A DNA stretch of 63,899 bases. It comes from Alkalinema sp. FACHB-956 (GTDB lineage Bacteria > Cyanobacteriota > Cyanobacteriia > Leptolyngbyales > Leptolyngbyaceae). Positions 53,290-63,309 of this stretch are shown in pieces. Below the pieces are notes generated by a model. The model made no database searches. It was not told where the DNA came from and saw only the letters and a program-made list of their open reading frames with translations. Both the position numbers and the translations under genes were made by a program. The DNA is taken from NCBI RefSeq assembly GCF_014697025.1, contig NZ_JACJRC010000027.1:1-63899 (forward strand), read 5' to 3'. Each line of letters starts with the position of its first letter. The first letter of the stretch is position 1.

Positions 53290-54792
53290 CTATTGGGGGC
53301 AGTCATCAATGGGGGTTGAGGAATGCGGGTTGAGCGCCAGTTCCAGGGGAATGGTGATCCGGAATGTTGTCCCTTGACCGAGGGTGGAAATGCAGTCTAG
53401 GGTGCCCTGATGTTTCTCAGTCACAATCTGATAACTGATGGAAAGTCCCAGGCCCGTTCCTTGGCCCACAGGCTTGGTGGTGAAGAAGGGATCGAATAAA
53501 TGGGCTTGAATGTGTTCTGGAATGCCCAGGCCATTGTCGCTGAATTGAATAATGGCGCGATCGTTGGCTAACTCGGTGTGGAGCTGAATGGCAGGTTGTG
53601 GACATTTGCCATGGTTATAGGCATCTTCCAGGGCATCGATCGCGTTGCTGAGAATGTTCATGAAGACTTGATTCAGCTGTCCTGCGTAGCACTGCACGGA
53701 GGGTAATACACCGTAGTGCTTCGTGACTAAAATTTCTGGGCGATCGGCCTTTGATTTGAGCCGGTTTTGTAGAATGACCAGCGTGTTGTCGAGTCCCTGG
53801 TGCAGATCAATTTCTTGTAATTCCGTATCATCTAATCGCGAGAAGTTCCGGAGGGATAGAACAATTTCTCGAATGCGATCGGCTCCCACCTTCATAGACG
53901 ACAGGATTTGGGGTAAATCTTCCATTAAGTAAGCCAGATCGACTTCTTCCATGAAGGCGGCCAGTTCTGGAGTGGGGTTGGGATAGCTGGCTCTATAGTG
54001 CTGAATCACCCGCAGCAAGTCTTGGGCATATTCGCTGGTGTACTTCAGGTTGCCGTAGATAAAGTTGACTGGATTATTGATTTCGTGGGCAATCCCCGCC
54101 ACTAATTGTCCTAAACTGGCCATCTTTTCGCTTTGCAGCATTTGGACTTGGAGGCGATTGAGCTGTTCTCGCAGATGTTCCAGCTCGATCGTGGCATGTT
54201 TGAGTTGGACTTCGGGGCTCAGCTGCCTGTCCAAAGGTTGACTCTCTTCTGCGGCTAAGTATTCGGGCAAAATGTACTCCGGCAAAACCTGCTCAGGCAA
54301 AATGTACTCGGGCAAAACCTGCTCGGGCAAAATGTTGGCGCTGGAGGAGGTAATTGTGCAAGTAGTCAACAAGTAGACCGGAGTACCGGAGTCGTTGCAA
54401 ATTGGAATGGTGGTGCAGTTGAGCAACTGAGAAAGGCCCGTCGCTTGAGGTGTAACCAGCTGGGTGAACGCCACGGCCTTGTTTTGGCCTAGGGCTGTGC
54501 GATCGTACTCATTCAAAATTTCTGCTTGTTCAACGGGAAGCCAATCAATGGTTTTTTGTCCGACTAAGTCTGCCCGATCGCTGCGATCGCCGCCAAACAG
54601 GGTTGCCGCTATTTGGTTGACAGCCAAACATTTCAAGGTGTGCGTATCCTTGATCACGATCGCAGGTGTAACCATTTCTAACAGCGTTGCCAATAATTGG
54701 TTGATTTCTCCCTGATTACAACAATTTTGGCCTCCTTTGGCCACTGAGAACAATGGTGTTGCACAGGAATCAGAAACTAAAACCTCTGACAT
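53290..54792 (-). CDS. Sensor histidine kinase with PAS-like N-terminus
   Basis: A 500-residue soluble kinase. Residues about 30-150 look like a PAS domain (LLATLLEMVTPAIVIKDTHTLKCLAVN). A variable linker with five-residue LPE(Q/Y)(V/I) repeats lies at about 152-178, followed by a coiled coil. The phospho-His is in ASLGQLVAGIAHEINNPVNFIYGNL. The ATPase domain has NVMNILSNAIDAL-like, FSDNGLGIPE and GQGTGLGLSISYQIV. No transmembrane segment and no receiver are present. Partner regulator unknown. Confidence 0.9.
   Translation of the reverse strand: MSEVLVSDSCATPLFSVAKGGQNCCNQGEINQLLATLLEMVTPAIVIKDTHTLKCLAVNQIAATLFGGDRSDRADLVGQKTIDWLPVEQAEILNEYDRTALGQNKAVAFTQLVTPQATGLSQLLNCTTIPICNDSGTPVYLLTTCTITSSSANILPEQVLPEYILPEQVLPEYILPEYLAAEESQPLDRQLSPEVQLKHATIELEHLREQLNRLQVQMLQSEKMASLGQLVAGIAHEINNPVNFIYGNLKYTSEYAQDLLRVIQHYRASYPNPTPELAAFMEEVDLAYLMEDLPQILSSMKVGADRIREIVLSLRNFSRLDDTELQEIDLHQGLDNTLVILQNRLKSKADRPEILVTKHYGVLPSVQCYAGQLNQVFMNILSNAIDALEDAYNHGKCPQPAIQLHTELANDRAIIQFSDNGLGIPEHIQAHLFDPFFTTKPVGQGTGLGLSISYQIVTEKHQGTLDCISTLGQGTTFRITIPLELALNPHSSTPIDDCPQ
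54265..54339 (-). repeat. 15-bp in-frame tandem repeat, 5 copies
   Basis: Units alternate between gggcaaaatgtactc and cggcaaaacctgctc types (30-bp higher-order period) and encode alternating LPEYI and LPEQV pentapeptides. Confidence 0.88.
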
Positions 54793-55694
54793 ATAGCCTC
54801 ATCTACGGCAGTGAGTGAGCAACGATGGAAGATCAACAAGGGAATCAGGCAGAGTAGAAGAATTGCGTTACATGACCCGATCGTGAGAAAAATCAATCCC
54901 TGAACTTCTGAAGATGGCAGAATGCTTCCCAAAAAAGACTTATTGAATTTAAAGCAGTAATAAAATCATTTTGTCAAGCAATCTCTAATCACGCTCTCAT
55001 CACTGAAAATAGGCAATTTGACTTCCCTAGCGACTAAAATGAGCTGAAACGATCGGAGAACATGGTTTAAACCCCCATGATTGGGTAACTGCCATGACTG
55101 GGGTACCCGCTTGGAACTTAGGCTGTATGGGTTGAGCGCATAGGTCGTTTCAGCAATCCCCTAACAGGATTCAACACTTAAAAAGCGAGTTACTTAGACA
55201 GTGACCTACTTAAAAAGGGATTTACTTAAAAGTGACTTAAAATGCTTAACTTAAGGATAGAGTTCCACAAAAATTTCTAAAATAAACAATTGAACAACAA
55301 GAAATTAAACTTCCGTAAGCAATGACCGTCGCTCTTTTGAGTTCAGCGGATTCGAGTTCAGCGGATTCGTTAGGTGGATTGGTTCAACAACTTAGCTCGG
55401 TAACTTAGATCAGCAAATTAGCTAGATAAACAAGGTGAAAAAACGGGAAATTTTTTAAAAATTACTGCCTAACAGGAAGGAATCAGCAATCGGTTAATTA
55501 TTTCAATTTCTATTCTCCAGTTAATGACCTATTTTTCGATCAAATTTTTCGATCAGAATAGGTACAAAATGACCCTAACAATGACCCTAGTGTTATTACC
55601 ATTAGATCATAACAACAATAACTGGGGAAGATGCGATTGTCTAGCCTATCTTACCAGGGATAAATCGCCATGAGTAGAGCGAATCAGCCACCTG
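54793..55694. other. 0.9-kb non-coding region
   Basis: An AT-rich stretch between a kinase start and the miaB terminator. I find no credible ORF or tRNA. It holds a 15-bp repeat in two copies (gagttcagcggattc, 55339-55368) and several cacttaaaa/acttaaa runs (55170-55250) of no known meaning. A small RNA cannot be excluded. Confidence 0.5.
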
Positions 55695-55734
55695 AAAAAC
55701 GATCGCGATCACACTATAGTTGTGATCGCGATCG
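55695..55734 (-). terminator. Intrinsic terminator of miaB
   Basis: A perfect 14-bp stem (55700-55713 with 55721-55734, loop CTATAGT). On the minus strand it is followed by five T (55699-55695). The stem overlaps an HIP1 site. It lies about 95 bases beyond the miaB stop. Confidence 0.88.
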
Positions 55735-55828
55735 CATTCAAAAAGATTAGCGCATAGTTGACAATAGTTGCTTGAACAATCACGCAATTGCAGATGGCTC
55801 GATTGTATATCCAGCATTCCCGAATAGG

Positions 55829-57175
55829 TTAAACACAGCTCGGCTGCAAAATTTCTCCTGTTAGACTAAAAGGACGCACTTCTGTAATTTTGACCGGAAC
55901 GATTTGCCCCTTGAGGGTTTGAATATCCCCCTTAAAGAAGGCAAGCCGGTTACCTCGGGTGCGGCCCATGACCTGGGTTGGGTCCTTAGGATTTTGATCC
56001 TCGACGAGCACTTCTTCCACCCGATCGAAATAACGTTGCGATCGCTCGGCGGCCTTTTGAGAGACAAGATGGTTCAACCGTTGCAGGCGATCGGCCTTGA
56101 CCTCTTCGCTCAGTTGGTTGTCCCACAGGGCTGCGGGGGTGCCGGGGCGGGGGGAATAGGCGGCGGTGTTCAACAGGTCAAAGCCGATGTCATCCACGAG
56201 TTTCAGCGTATTTTGGAACTGCTCCTCCGTTTCTCCGGGAAACCCGACGATCGCGTCGGCACTGATGGCGGCATCGGGCATGTAGCTGCGGATGGTATCA
56301 ATAATGCGGCGATATTTTTCCTGGGTGTAGCCACGGGACATGGCTTTGAGCACATCGTTATCCCCCGACTGGAAGGGAATGTGGAAGTGTTCACAGACCT
56401 TGGGTAACTCAGCGCAGGCTTTAATCAACCGTTCCGTGAAGTAGCGGGGGTGGCTAGTGGCAAAGCGGATGCGATCGATGCCGGGCACATCATGGACGAA
56501 GTAGAGCAAGTCGGTCAAGGTGTGCAGGTGCTGCCCATCGGGTTTGCTGCCGGGGAGATCGCGACCGTAGGCATCAATATTTTGTCCCAGGAGGGTCACT
56601 TCTTTATAACCTTGACGCCCCAGTTCTTCCATTTCAGCGCGGATGGCTTCGGGGGTACGGGATTGTTCCACCCCGCGCACACCGGGCACAACGCAGTAGG
56701 TACAGCGCTCGTTACAGCCGTAAATCACATTCACCCAAGCCGTGACCACACTATCCCGTCGGGGCTTGGTGATGTCTTCCATAATGTGCACAGGCTCGGT
56801 GGCCACCACCTGGCTACCGTTAAACACCTGCTCCAGCAGACTGTCGAGCTGGTTGGCATACTGCGGCCCCATGACTAGATCCAACTCTGGGACTCGTCGT
56901 AGGAGTTGTTCGCCCTCCTGCTGGGCCACGCAACCCGCCACAATCAGGGTGAGATTGGGCTGTTCCTGTTTGCGTTTGGCCTGCCTGCCAAGGTAGGAAT
57001 AGACTTTCTGTTCAGCGTTATCGCGAATCGTACAGGTGTTGTAGAGAATCACATCGGCTTCATCGGGTTCCTCGACTGCTTCAAAGCCCATGGTTTCCAG
57101 AACGCCGGCCATGCGTTCGGAGTCGGCTTTGTTCATTTGGCAACCAAAGGTGGTGATGTGATAACGACGCGCCAT
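55829..57175 (-). CDS. miaB: tRNA-2-methylthio-N6-dimethylallyladenosine synthase
   Basis: A radical-SAM methylthiotransferase acting on i6A37 of tRNAs. N-terminal UPF0004 domain with cluster Cys in TTFGCQMN (Cys12), [11 protein letters not shown] (Cys48) and AGCVAQQEG (Cys82). The SAM cluster motif is [11 protein letters not shown] (Cys154, 158, 161). A C-terminal TRAM domain ends the protein ([13 protein letters not shown]). Length 448 is normal. Confidence 0.96.
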   Translation of the reverse strand: MARRYHITTFGCQMNKADSERMAGVLETMGFEAVEEPDEADVILYNTCTIRDNAEQKVYSYLGRQAKRKQEQPNLTLIVAGCVAQQEGEQLLRRVPELDLVMGPQYANQLDSLLEQVFNGSQVVATEPVHIMEDITKPRRDSVVTAWVNVIYGCNERCTYCVVPGVRGVEQSRTPEAIRAEMEELGRQGYKEVTLLGQNIDAYGRDLPGSKPDGQHLHTLTDLLYFVHDVPGIDRIRFATSHPRYFTERLIKACAELPKVCEHFHIPFQSGDNDVLKAMSRGYTQEKYRRIIDTIRSYMPDAAISADAIVGFPGETEEQFQNTLKLVDDIGFDLLNTAAYSPRPGTPAALWDNQLSEEVKADRLQRLNHLVSQKAAERSQRYFDRVEEVLVEDQNPKDPTQVMGRTRGNRLAFFKGDIQTLKGQIVPVKITEVRPFSLTGEILQPSCV

Positions 57176-57238
57176 TGCTGAAGAGGTTTCCTGGTTAGAG
57201 GTCAGTCCCCTATTTTAGGCAATTTTGTGGGCGATCGC

Positions 57239-57484
57239 TTAGGCAACTTGCAGGGGATAGGAATAATTTTGGGGGATAGGCAAGGCTAACCCACAGTCTT
57301 CGAGGTGCTCAATCAAGACGTGGAGGGCTTGTTGTCCCTGGTGGGCTGCCTCTGCAAAGGTGCGACCTGTGGCACAGGGTTGGTGAACAACGCCTGCAAA
57401 ATCAGGCAAAAAGACGACGTAGCTTTGTTGTAAAGCAGACCATTGGATAACCATCGTGTAGGGATTGTGCATAGGTGGAGCCAA
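57239..57484 (-). CDS. HicB-like protein without HicA
   Basis: An 81-residue protein with the HicB fold pattern: YTMVIQWSALQQSYVVFLPDF, then TGRTFAEAAHQGQQALHVLIEHLEDCGLALPIPQ. No HicA toxin is adjacent on either side and there is no C-terminal DNA-binding domain. Such solitary HicB-like proteins are common in cyanobacteria and may not be antitoxins. Confidence 0.75.
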   Translation of the reverse strand: MAPPMHNPYTMVIQWSALQQSYVVFLPDFAGVVHQPCATGRTFAEAAHQGQQALHVLIEHLEDCGLALPIPQNYSYPLQVA

Positions 57485-57945
57485 TTCAGCGGTGGATTGG
57501 GCGATCGCTCAGTGCATGAAGATTGTGACTAAGCCAGAGTGATTCAGCTATAGCCATTTCGCTATGGCTTATTTACTGTTTCCTTCAGCCGTTTGGGGGG
57601 ATTATCCGGCTCGTTCGCTACGAAATCTAAGAAAATCAGCACTCCCACGGACAGCTCAACTGTATTTTGGTGAGCTTTTGTGAAGTTGGCAAAATTTTCT
57701 GTAAAGGATGTAAAAATATCTAGCAGGTAACGCAAGTAATTTTTCGTAGGCTAATTAAATTTAGCTGAAAAATAATCAGGAAAATCAACTCGACGTTAAA
57801 GCGCGAGACTGAAGCGCTAGGTGGCTGGGAAGGTAAGCACAGGTGGCTGGGAAGGTAAGCACAGGTGGCTGGGGCCGTGGCTGGTGAACAGGGTGCGATC
57901 GCGATTGACGAATGGATTGTTAAATCACCATTTGGAGGCATTCCC
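57485..57945. other. Intergenic region with 22-bp repeat
   Basis: About 460 bases with no supported gene. A 22-bp tandem repeat (aggtggctgggaaggtaagcac) occurs twice and a half at 57819-57873. GGAGG at 57934-57938 is the ribosome binding site of the next gene. Confidence 0.6.
57819..57873. repeat. 22-bp tandem repeat, 2.5 copies
   Basis: Two perfect units lie at 57819-57840 and 57841-57862, followed by the first 11 bases of a third. Confidence 0.9.
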
Positions 57946-58707
57946 ATGATCGATCAATTAGATTTTTGCCAACGAAAATATTTTCGGGCTCAACCTTGGA
58001 AGCTGTGGTTGGCTGGCTGGACGATCGGAGGCTGTTTGTTGGGTTTGGTGACGGGTGCCCAGGCTGCGACCTACACGCTGTACGACGGAGCGAAAAATAC
58101 TGCGCCCGGTAGTCAGGGTTGGATAACGGTGCTCAATGGTGCAACGCAAACTGTGGGTGGTGGGGCCACAGTGTTGAATACGACCGTGGGCGGTAATGCA
58201 ACCCAGGCAGGCTATTCCCGGTTCTCCCAGCCCTTTGCCCTCGATCGTAATGCGGGATATACGCTAGGGATTGATGTGCAGTTGTTGACAGAATCCCACG
58301 CCTCGAAGGATCGGGCTGGGTTGAGTGTGACCATTTTAGGGGTCGATCGGTGGGGTGTAGAGTTGGCCTTTTGGGCAAGTGACCCGACGATCACCGATCG
58401 ACTCTGGGTGCAGAATGATGGTCGTGTAGCGGGCAAACCTTTGTTTACCCATGGGGAGGGCACGTCGTTTAATCCCACGGGGACAGTGGTGCATTATGAC
58501 TTAGCGATTCGGGGCAATACCTATCGGTTGTTTGCCAAGCGTAACTACAGCACACCGATTTTGACGGGGACTGTAAAAAACTACTCAGTCTTTGGGTTTC
58601 CCTATAACAGTTCTAATTTTCTATTTGTGGGAGATAATACTAAGTCGGCCAGTGGTTCGTTCAAATTGGTCAAAGTTGAACTCTCGAATCAAGCGATCGG
58701 GTTTTAA
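57946..58707 (+). CDS. Secreted hypothetical protein, β-sandwich-like
   Basis: From the ATG at 57946 (GGAGG seven bases upstream) a 253-residue protein with a signal peptide (WLAGWTIGGCLLGLVTGAQA, cleavage after AQA at about 42). The mature part is β-rich, Gly/Thr/Asn-rich, with LFVGDNTKSASGSFKLVKVEL at the end, like choice-of-anchor or lectin-type extracellular modules. No PEP-CTERM anchor is present. Its stop codon overlaps that of the convergent gene in TTAA (58704-58707). Confidence 0.7.
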   Translation: MIDQLDFCQRKYFRAQPWKLWLAGWTIGGCLLGLVTGAQAATYTLYDGAKNTAPGSQGWITVLNGATQTVGGGATVLNTTVGGNATQAGYSRFSQPFALDRNAGYTLGIDVQLLTESHASKDRAGLSVTILGVDRWGVELAFWASDPTITDRLWVQNDGRVAGKPLFTHGEGTSFNPTGTVVHYDLAIRGNTYRLFAKRNYSTPILTGTVKNYSVFGFPYNSSNFLFVGDNTKSASGSFKLVKVELSNQAIGF

Positions 58708-59723
58708 GCGGCGGGTGGAGTGGGGGTTGAGCGATCGTGGAGCCATGCGGAGTAAACCCCCAAGCCGATAGCGCTGAGGTAAATGATGCTACCGATGGCG
58801 AAAAATAAGTTGCCAATCAGTTGATCGAGTTGGAGGAGTCCCAGATCCTCCAACAACGTATTCCAATCGTGTAAAACCCCTTCTCCACCCAACAGGGGCA
58901 ATTCCATCGCGCTAGCATCTTTTATGTAAATGGAAACATCCCAGAAATTTTCGCCCACCCAAGCGAGGGCGATCGCGCTGGAGAAGCGTTGTCCTGTGAT
59001 AAAAAAGTAGCCACTGATAAGAGCAGGAATTAAAATCTGGTTCAGGGAGCCCCCTAGTACATGCATAAATGAACCAAACAACATAAAAATGATATGTCCA
59101 GCTTCATGGAAAATTAGATTTACACCATGGATAAACATCATGATGCGATTGCTGCCTTCCATGAAATCGATGACGTTATAACTGCGACTTCCCAACAGGC
59201 CATAGAGTGCGACCAGTCCGATGATACCTAGCTTGAATCGATCAAAATGAGCCTGCAGAAAGGGCCACCACTGTCTGGGCTGTGGTTTTTGGGTCATCCA
59301 CTGATGCAGGGATAAGGGCGATCGCAGGGGGAGACGTGGCTTGGAAGGAGATGGGCGAGCAGTCGTGCGGAGATCGACAGGTTTGGATGCAGAGTGGGTG
59401 GACTGCTTGGCGTGCGCGTGACCCAGCGGGGGCGTGGGGCTTAAGGGAAAGGTTTCCACCCAGAGGGGCGCGGGGGCATTGGGGGGCAAGGCCACAACCC
59501 GCACCTGCTGAATGAGGGGTTTGCCGATGGGTTGTAAGCTGTGGTGGATGGTGGTGATGGCAAAGGGGCGTGGGGTGGCGCGCCGGAGCATTACCTGAAG
59601 TTTGCCCTGCTTTAAATGCACGGTAATCTCCGAGGGCTTCATTTTCAAAGCTTGGCTGAGCAGTTGTCCGATCGCGATCGGATCACCCTGACGGGCTTGG
59701 AGGAGGAGATCGATCTGCTTCAT
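58704..59723 (-). CDS. Membrane protein with HEAGH motif
   Basis: A 339-residue protein. The N-terminal 70 residues form a small domain (MKQIDLLLQARQGDPIAIGQ, then ITVHLKQGKLQVML) seen in other cyanobacterial hypotheticals. A Pro-rich linker leads to about five membrane helices. In the second of them, NLIFHEAGHIIFMLFGSFMHVLGGSL carries HExxH, the zinc motif of membrane metalloproteases. No clear M50 third-ligand NxxPxxxxDG is seen. It may be a rhomboid-independent intramembrane protease or a non-catalytic relative. Confidence 0.65.
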   Translation of the reverse strand: MKQIDLLLQARQGDPIAIGQLLSQALKMKPSEITVHLKQGKLQVMLRRATPRPFAITTIHHSLQPIGKPLIQQVRVVALPPNAPAPLWVETFPLSPTPPLGHAHAKQSTHSASKPVDLRTTARPSPSKPRLPLRSPLSLHQWMTQKPQPRQWWPFLQAHFDRFKLGIIGLVALYGLLGSRSYNVIDFMEGSNRIMMFIHGVNLIFHEAGHIIFMLFGSFMHVLGGSLNQILIPALISGYFFITGQRFSSAIALAWVGENFWDVSIYIKDASAMELPLLGGEGVLHDWNTLLEDLGLLQLDQLIGNLFFAIGSIIYLSAIGLGVYSAWLHDRSTPTPPAA

Positions 59724-59882
59724 GGGTGGAGGCCAGAGGACATTCAGGAATTGATCTAAAACGGACTGCGTCTAAACAGGATGACTGCGCTGGGTCTAGC
59801 ATTCCCACTAGATGTGAGATGCCATCAAACGTGTGAGATGCCATCAGGCGAATGGCATGGCGAACCTCATCCGGAGCTCGTT

Positions 59883-60968
59883 TTATGGCTGGGGTTCAGA
59901 GGGCAAAAAGAGACTAAAAATCGAGCCATTGGGCACATTGTCGGTGACTGAAATCTGTCCCCCATGGGCTTCGACGATCGTTTTGCAAAATGCAAGGCCC
60001 AGCCCCAATTGCCGAGCCCCAACCACTAATTCGCCCACTTCGTATTTTTCAAAAATCGCTTGACGCTTATCGGGGGAGACCCCTGATCCGGTATCAGCAA
60101 TGTGAATGAGAACCCCCTCCGCGCCCTGCAATTCCAGCTTGGCGGAAATCTGACCTTGTTTATAGGAGAACTTGAGGGCATTGGACAACAGATTATCCAG
60201 TACCCGCCGCATTAAACTGGCGTCTAACAAGACTTCGATCGGATGATTGGGAAATTCTTGGTGCAGTTCGATTTGTTTGGCCTCTAGGGTGGGGGCGAAA
60301 TCCTTAAGGGCATCCTGGGCCATCGCCACGAGATCGACCTTAGTACGGGTTAGCACCAACCGATCTGCCTCGCATTTCCCCAGCAGCAGCACATCATCAA
60401 TCAAATGGGCTAAGCGATCGGTGGCATCATTGAGTCGAACTACGTTGCGGCGTAAAAAGTCTGGTAACTCTGCCGATGCCAGCACATCCCCTGCAAACAT
60501 GATGATCGCGAGGGGATTGCGCAGATCATGGACAATCGTATAGGTCATGTCCTCCCGTAGTTGCAAGATGTTGTGCAAGCGATCGTACTGTTGCTTAATG
60601 CGCAGCATCGACTTGACCCGCGCAGTCAACTCCACACCATTGACGGGCTTACTGACAAAATCGTCGGCCCCGGCAGCCAAACACCGGGCGAGATCTTCCT
60701 TGGAAGTCAAGGCGGTCACCATGACGATCGGTACCGCGCGCCATTTCGGATCGGCCTTGATTTTACGGCAGACTTCAATGCCATTCATTTGCGGCATCAT
60801 GACATCCAGGAGAATGACATCCGGTTGCACATTGTCGAGCCGATCGAGGGCACGCTGACCGCTCTGGGCATAGTGAAACTGATAACCTTCCTGATATAAC
60901 AGGGTTTCAATCACATCAAAGTTATCAGGTTCATCATCCACAACAAAAATGCAAGGTTGTCTATCCAT
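59883..60968 (-). CDS. Hybrid response regulator/histidine kinase
   Basis: 361 residues: N-terminal receiver (VVDDEPDNFDV; Asp in VILLDVMMPQMNG; Lys in VSKPVNGVEL), then histidine kinase with phospho-His in YTIVHDLRNPLAIIM, N box NLLSNALKFS, DTGSGVSPDKR and GLGLAFCKTIVEAHGG. The receiver-first layout suggests that it is driven by an upstream kinase. Its start overlaps the stop of the next gene by 8 bases (60961-60968), so both are in one operon. Confidence 0.92.
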   Translation of the reverse strand: MDRQPCIFVVDDEPDNFDVIETLLYQEGYQFHYAQSGQRALDRLDNVQPDVILLDVMMPQMNGIEVCRKIKADPKWRAVPIVMVTALTSKEDLARCLAAGADDFVSKPVNGVELTARVKSMLRIKQQYDRLHNILQLREDMTYTIVHDLRNPLAIIMFAGDVLASAELPDFLRRNVVRLNDATDRLAHLIDDVLLLGKCEADRLVLTRTKVDLVAMAQDALKDFAPTLEAKQIELHQEFPNHPIEVLLDASLMRRVLDNLLSNALKFSYKQGQISAKLELQGAEGVLIHIADTGSGVSPDKRQAIFEKYEVGELVVGARQLGLGLAFCKTIVEAHGGQISVTDNVPNGSIFSLFLPSEPQP

Positions 60969-63309
60969 TCAAAGGTTGCTCCCTGGAAGCGATTAAAAGA
61001 GATTGAATTTTTTCGGCGAGAAACTTAAGGGGGATTGGTAAAATTAAATAATCATCGACAGGGAGCTGTTCTGGACTGAACTCATGGGATAAGGGGATCT
61101 CTGAAAGCGCTAACATTGGAACTTGGCCCAGGTTGGGTTGTTTGCGAATCTGATGGAGCATTGCCATAGTTGGCACATCCATTCGTCGCAAATGGATCAA
61201 AATCAATTGGGGCGCACGGAGTTGTGTGAGTTCGATCGCAGCAACACTGGTCTGCGCAGGAATGATTTGATACCCTCGACTTTCCAAATAACTGGTCATG
61301 GTGTCTATGCTAGCAGGACGATCGTCCACGAGCAAAATTCGTGTGTCTTGAAGTTTGTGGGCTGGATGCAGATCCGCCGCTAGCAAAGACAAGGGGATGG
61401 GCGGCAGAGAGTCTGTTGCTCTACCATCCAACGGGCAGGGCAAGTGGTGGGGCAAACGCATCGTAAAACAACTGCCGACCCCGAGTTCGCTCCGCACCTG
61501 AACTTGGCCTTGGTGCAGATCGACGATACGTTTGACGAGGGCTAATCCTAGCCCTGTGCCCGGATACTGTCGGCTCAAATCACTGTCAATTTGCACAAAG
61601 GAACGAAACAATTTGGGGATGTTCTCTGGTGCAATGCCAATCCCTGTATCTTGTACCGAAAATTCAACCCAACCGCAGTGGGCTTGGCTCGATGCGGGGA
61701 AGGAAACCGTGTCGGATTTAGTATTGCCTAAGCCGTTATTGCCTAAGCCGTCATTGCCTAAGCCGTTATCGCCTAAGCCGTCATTGCCTGAGTAGTTAAC
61801 CGATAAAGCAATAGAACCGCCTTCTGGAGTGAATTTCACAGCATTGTTGAGTAAACTCACGAGGACTTGTTGCAGTCGTTGTTCATCCGCGACGATCGTG
61901 GAAATAACCGATGCGATGGTTAAACTCAGGTGTAATTGCTTTTGGTGTGCCAGGGCGTATACGGATGCAAGACTGGTTTCACAGATCTGGCGGACATTGA
62001 CCTTGGTGGGGGCTAGCGTCAATTGCCCTGCTTCAATCATGGCCAAGTCCAAAATGTCATTAACCAGCGCCAGGAGTTGTTGCCCACTCTGGGTAATGGT
62101 GTGCATGGGGTGGATCTGACGATCGGTCAAGGGGCCAAAGATGCCATCGAGAAGGCCCTCAGTCATCCCCAAGATGGCATTCAGGGGAGTCCGAAATTCA
62201 TGGCTCATATTAGCCAGGAACTCATCCTTGAGGCGATTGGCCGCAGCCAACTGGGCGTTTGTCTGGATGAGTTGGTCGTTAATGGCTTGCAATTCCTGGG
62301 TGCGTTGTTTAACCGTAGCCTCCAGTTGGGTATTCAGGGTTTGCAAATTTTGCACGAGTAAGGCTTGACGAATGGCGATCGCCATTTGAGTGGCCAATTG
62401 TTCCAGCAATTCAATCTCCCAAGATTGCCACAGTCGAGGTTGATCACACTGGTGGGCAATTAACAATCCCCAGAGATAGCTATGGGATAGGTTTAGGGTC
62501 TCATCTTCGGGGTCAAAAGTTTCCTGGGCCACTAGGATGGGAACCACTAAATTGGCCCGCACTTGCAAGCGCTCCAGCATTGCAACATGACAATCTGAGA
62601 GATCGGCTTGATAAATATCGGTGATGGCGCTGGTGGTTTCCTGGGGATTAAACTGATTGCGTTTTGCTTGCAGGCAGGTATCGGTCATGTAGTCATTCAG
62701 GGAAGAAATGTAGGCTGGAATGACCGCTTCAGCCACAATCTGACCACTGCTATCTGCTTGGAATTGATAAATTAAGACCCGATCGGCCTTGAGGGTTTGC
62801 CGGACTGCCTGCACGGTCGTGGTTAAAATTTCTTGAAAATCCAAAGAACGCCGCACCCGTAGGGCAATCTCGTTCAAGAGATGGCGATTATCATTTTCCT
62901 TTTGGAGATTCCGCAACAAGGTCATCCGTTCCAACACTTGGTGGGCGGTGCGGCACAGTTTAGCGGGGGTGAGGAGGCGTTTGGCGAGATAGTCTTGGGC
63001 CCCGCTTTTCATGGCTTGTACGGCTACCCGTTCATCCCCCTGTCCAGTCAGGATAATGACGGGTAAGGGCGAATTGCCAAATTCTCTGCGCCAACCATTG
63101 AGGACTTCAATGCCATCCCCATCGGGCATCGCAAAATCTAAAAGGACTAAATCGGGTTGGTGAAGACGGTATAACTCACTGCCTTGGGTGATGGAAGCGG
63201 CTTCTAAAAATTCATAGTGGTAGCGATCGTCCTGATTTAAATAACTCCGGCAAATTTGACGATCTGCTGAGGCGTCATCAATCAGTAGAACAACTTTAGA
63301 GGTTTCCAT
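60961..63309 (-). CDS. Multidomain hybrid sensor kinase REC-GAF-HK-REC
   Basis: A 782-residue protein from METSKVVLLIDD at 63309 (AGGAG seven bases upstream; an earlier start at 63327 is unlikely). The receiver has Asp in LVLLDFAMPDGDG. A GAF domain follows (about 140-320: LNEIALRVRRSLDFQEIL, then LKADRVLIYQF), then a coiled coil. The kinase core has FLANMSHEFRTPLNAILGM, LLNNAVKFTPEGG, VQDTGIGIAPENIP and GTGLGLALVKRIV. A C-terminal receiver-like domain (ILLVDDRPASIDTM) has His where the phospho-Asp is expected (LILIHLRRMD). A repeat of GLGN(N/D) pentapeptides interrupts the ATPase domain. Confidence 0.92.
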   Translation of the reverse strand: METSKVVLLIDDASADRQICRSYLNQDDRYHYEFLEAASITQGSELYRLHQPDLVLLDFAMPDGDGIEVLNGWRREFGNSPLPVIILTGQGDERVAVQAMKSGAQDYLAKRLLTPAKLCRTAHQVLERMTLLRNLQKENDNRHLLNEIALRVRRSLDFQEILTTTVQAVRQTLKADRVLIYQFQADSSGQIVAEAVIPAYISSLNDYMTDTCLQAKRNQFNPQETTSAITDIYQADLSDCHVAMLERLQVRANLVVPILVAQETFDPEDETLNLSHSYLWGLLIAHQCDQPRLWQSWEIELLEQLATQMAIAIRQALLVQNLQTLNTQLEATVKQRTQELQAINDQLIQTNAQLAAANRLKDEFLANMSHEFRTPLNAILGMTEGLLDGIFGPLTDRQIHPMHTITQSGQQLLALVNDILDLAMIEAGQLTLAPTKVNVRQICETSLASVYALAHQKQLHLSLTIASVISTIVADEQRLQQVLVSLLNNAVKFTPEGGSIALSVNYSGNDGLGDNGLGNDGLGNNGLGNTKSDTVSFPASSQAHCGWVEFSVQDTGIGIAPENIPKLFRSFVQIDSDLSRQYPGTGLGLALVKRIVDLHQGQVQVRSELGVGSCFTMRLPHHLPCPLDGRATDSLPPIPLSLLAADLHPAHKLQDTRILLVDDRPASIDTMTSYLESRGYQIIPAQTSVAAIELTQLRAPQLILIHLRRMDVPTMAMLHQIRKQPNLGQVPMLALSEIPLSHEFSPEQLPVDDYLILPIPLKFLAEKIQSLLIASREQPLNG
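61723..61797 (-). repeat. 15-bp in-frame tandem repeat, 5 copies
   Basis: Units attgcctaagccgt(t/c) begin at 61723, 61738, 61753, 61768 and 61783. On the minus strand they encode GLGN(N/D) units inserted between two β-strands of the kinase ATPase domain. Confidence 0.92.

Noticed and set aside
57239-57484. HicAB toxin-antitoxin system
   Set aside because: Only a HicB-like protein is present; neither flank encodes a HicA-like toxin.
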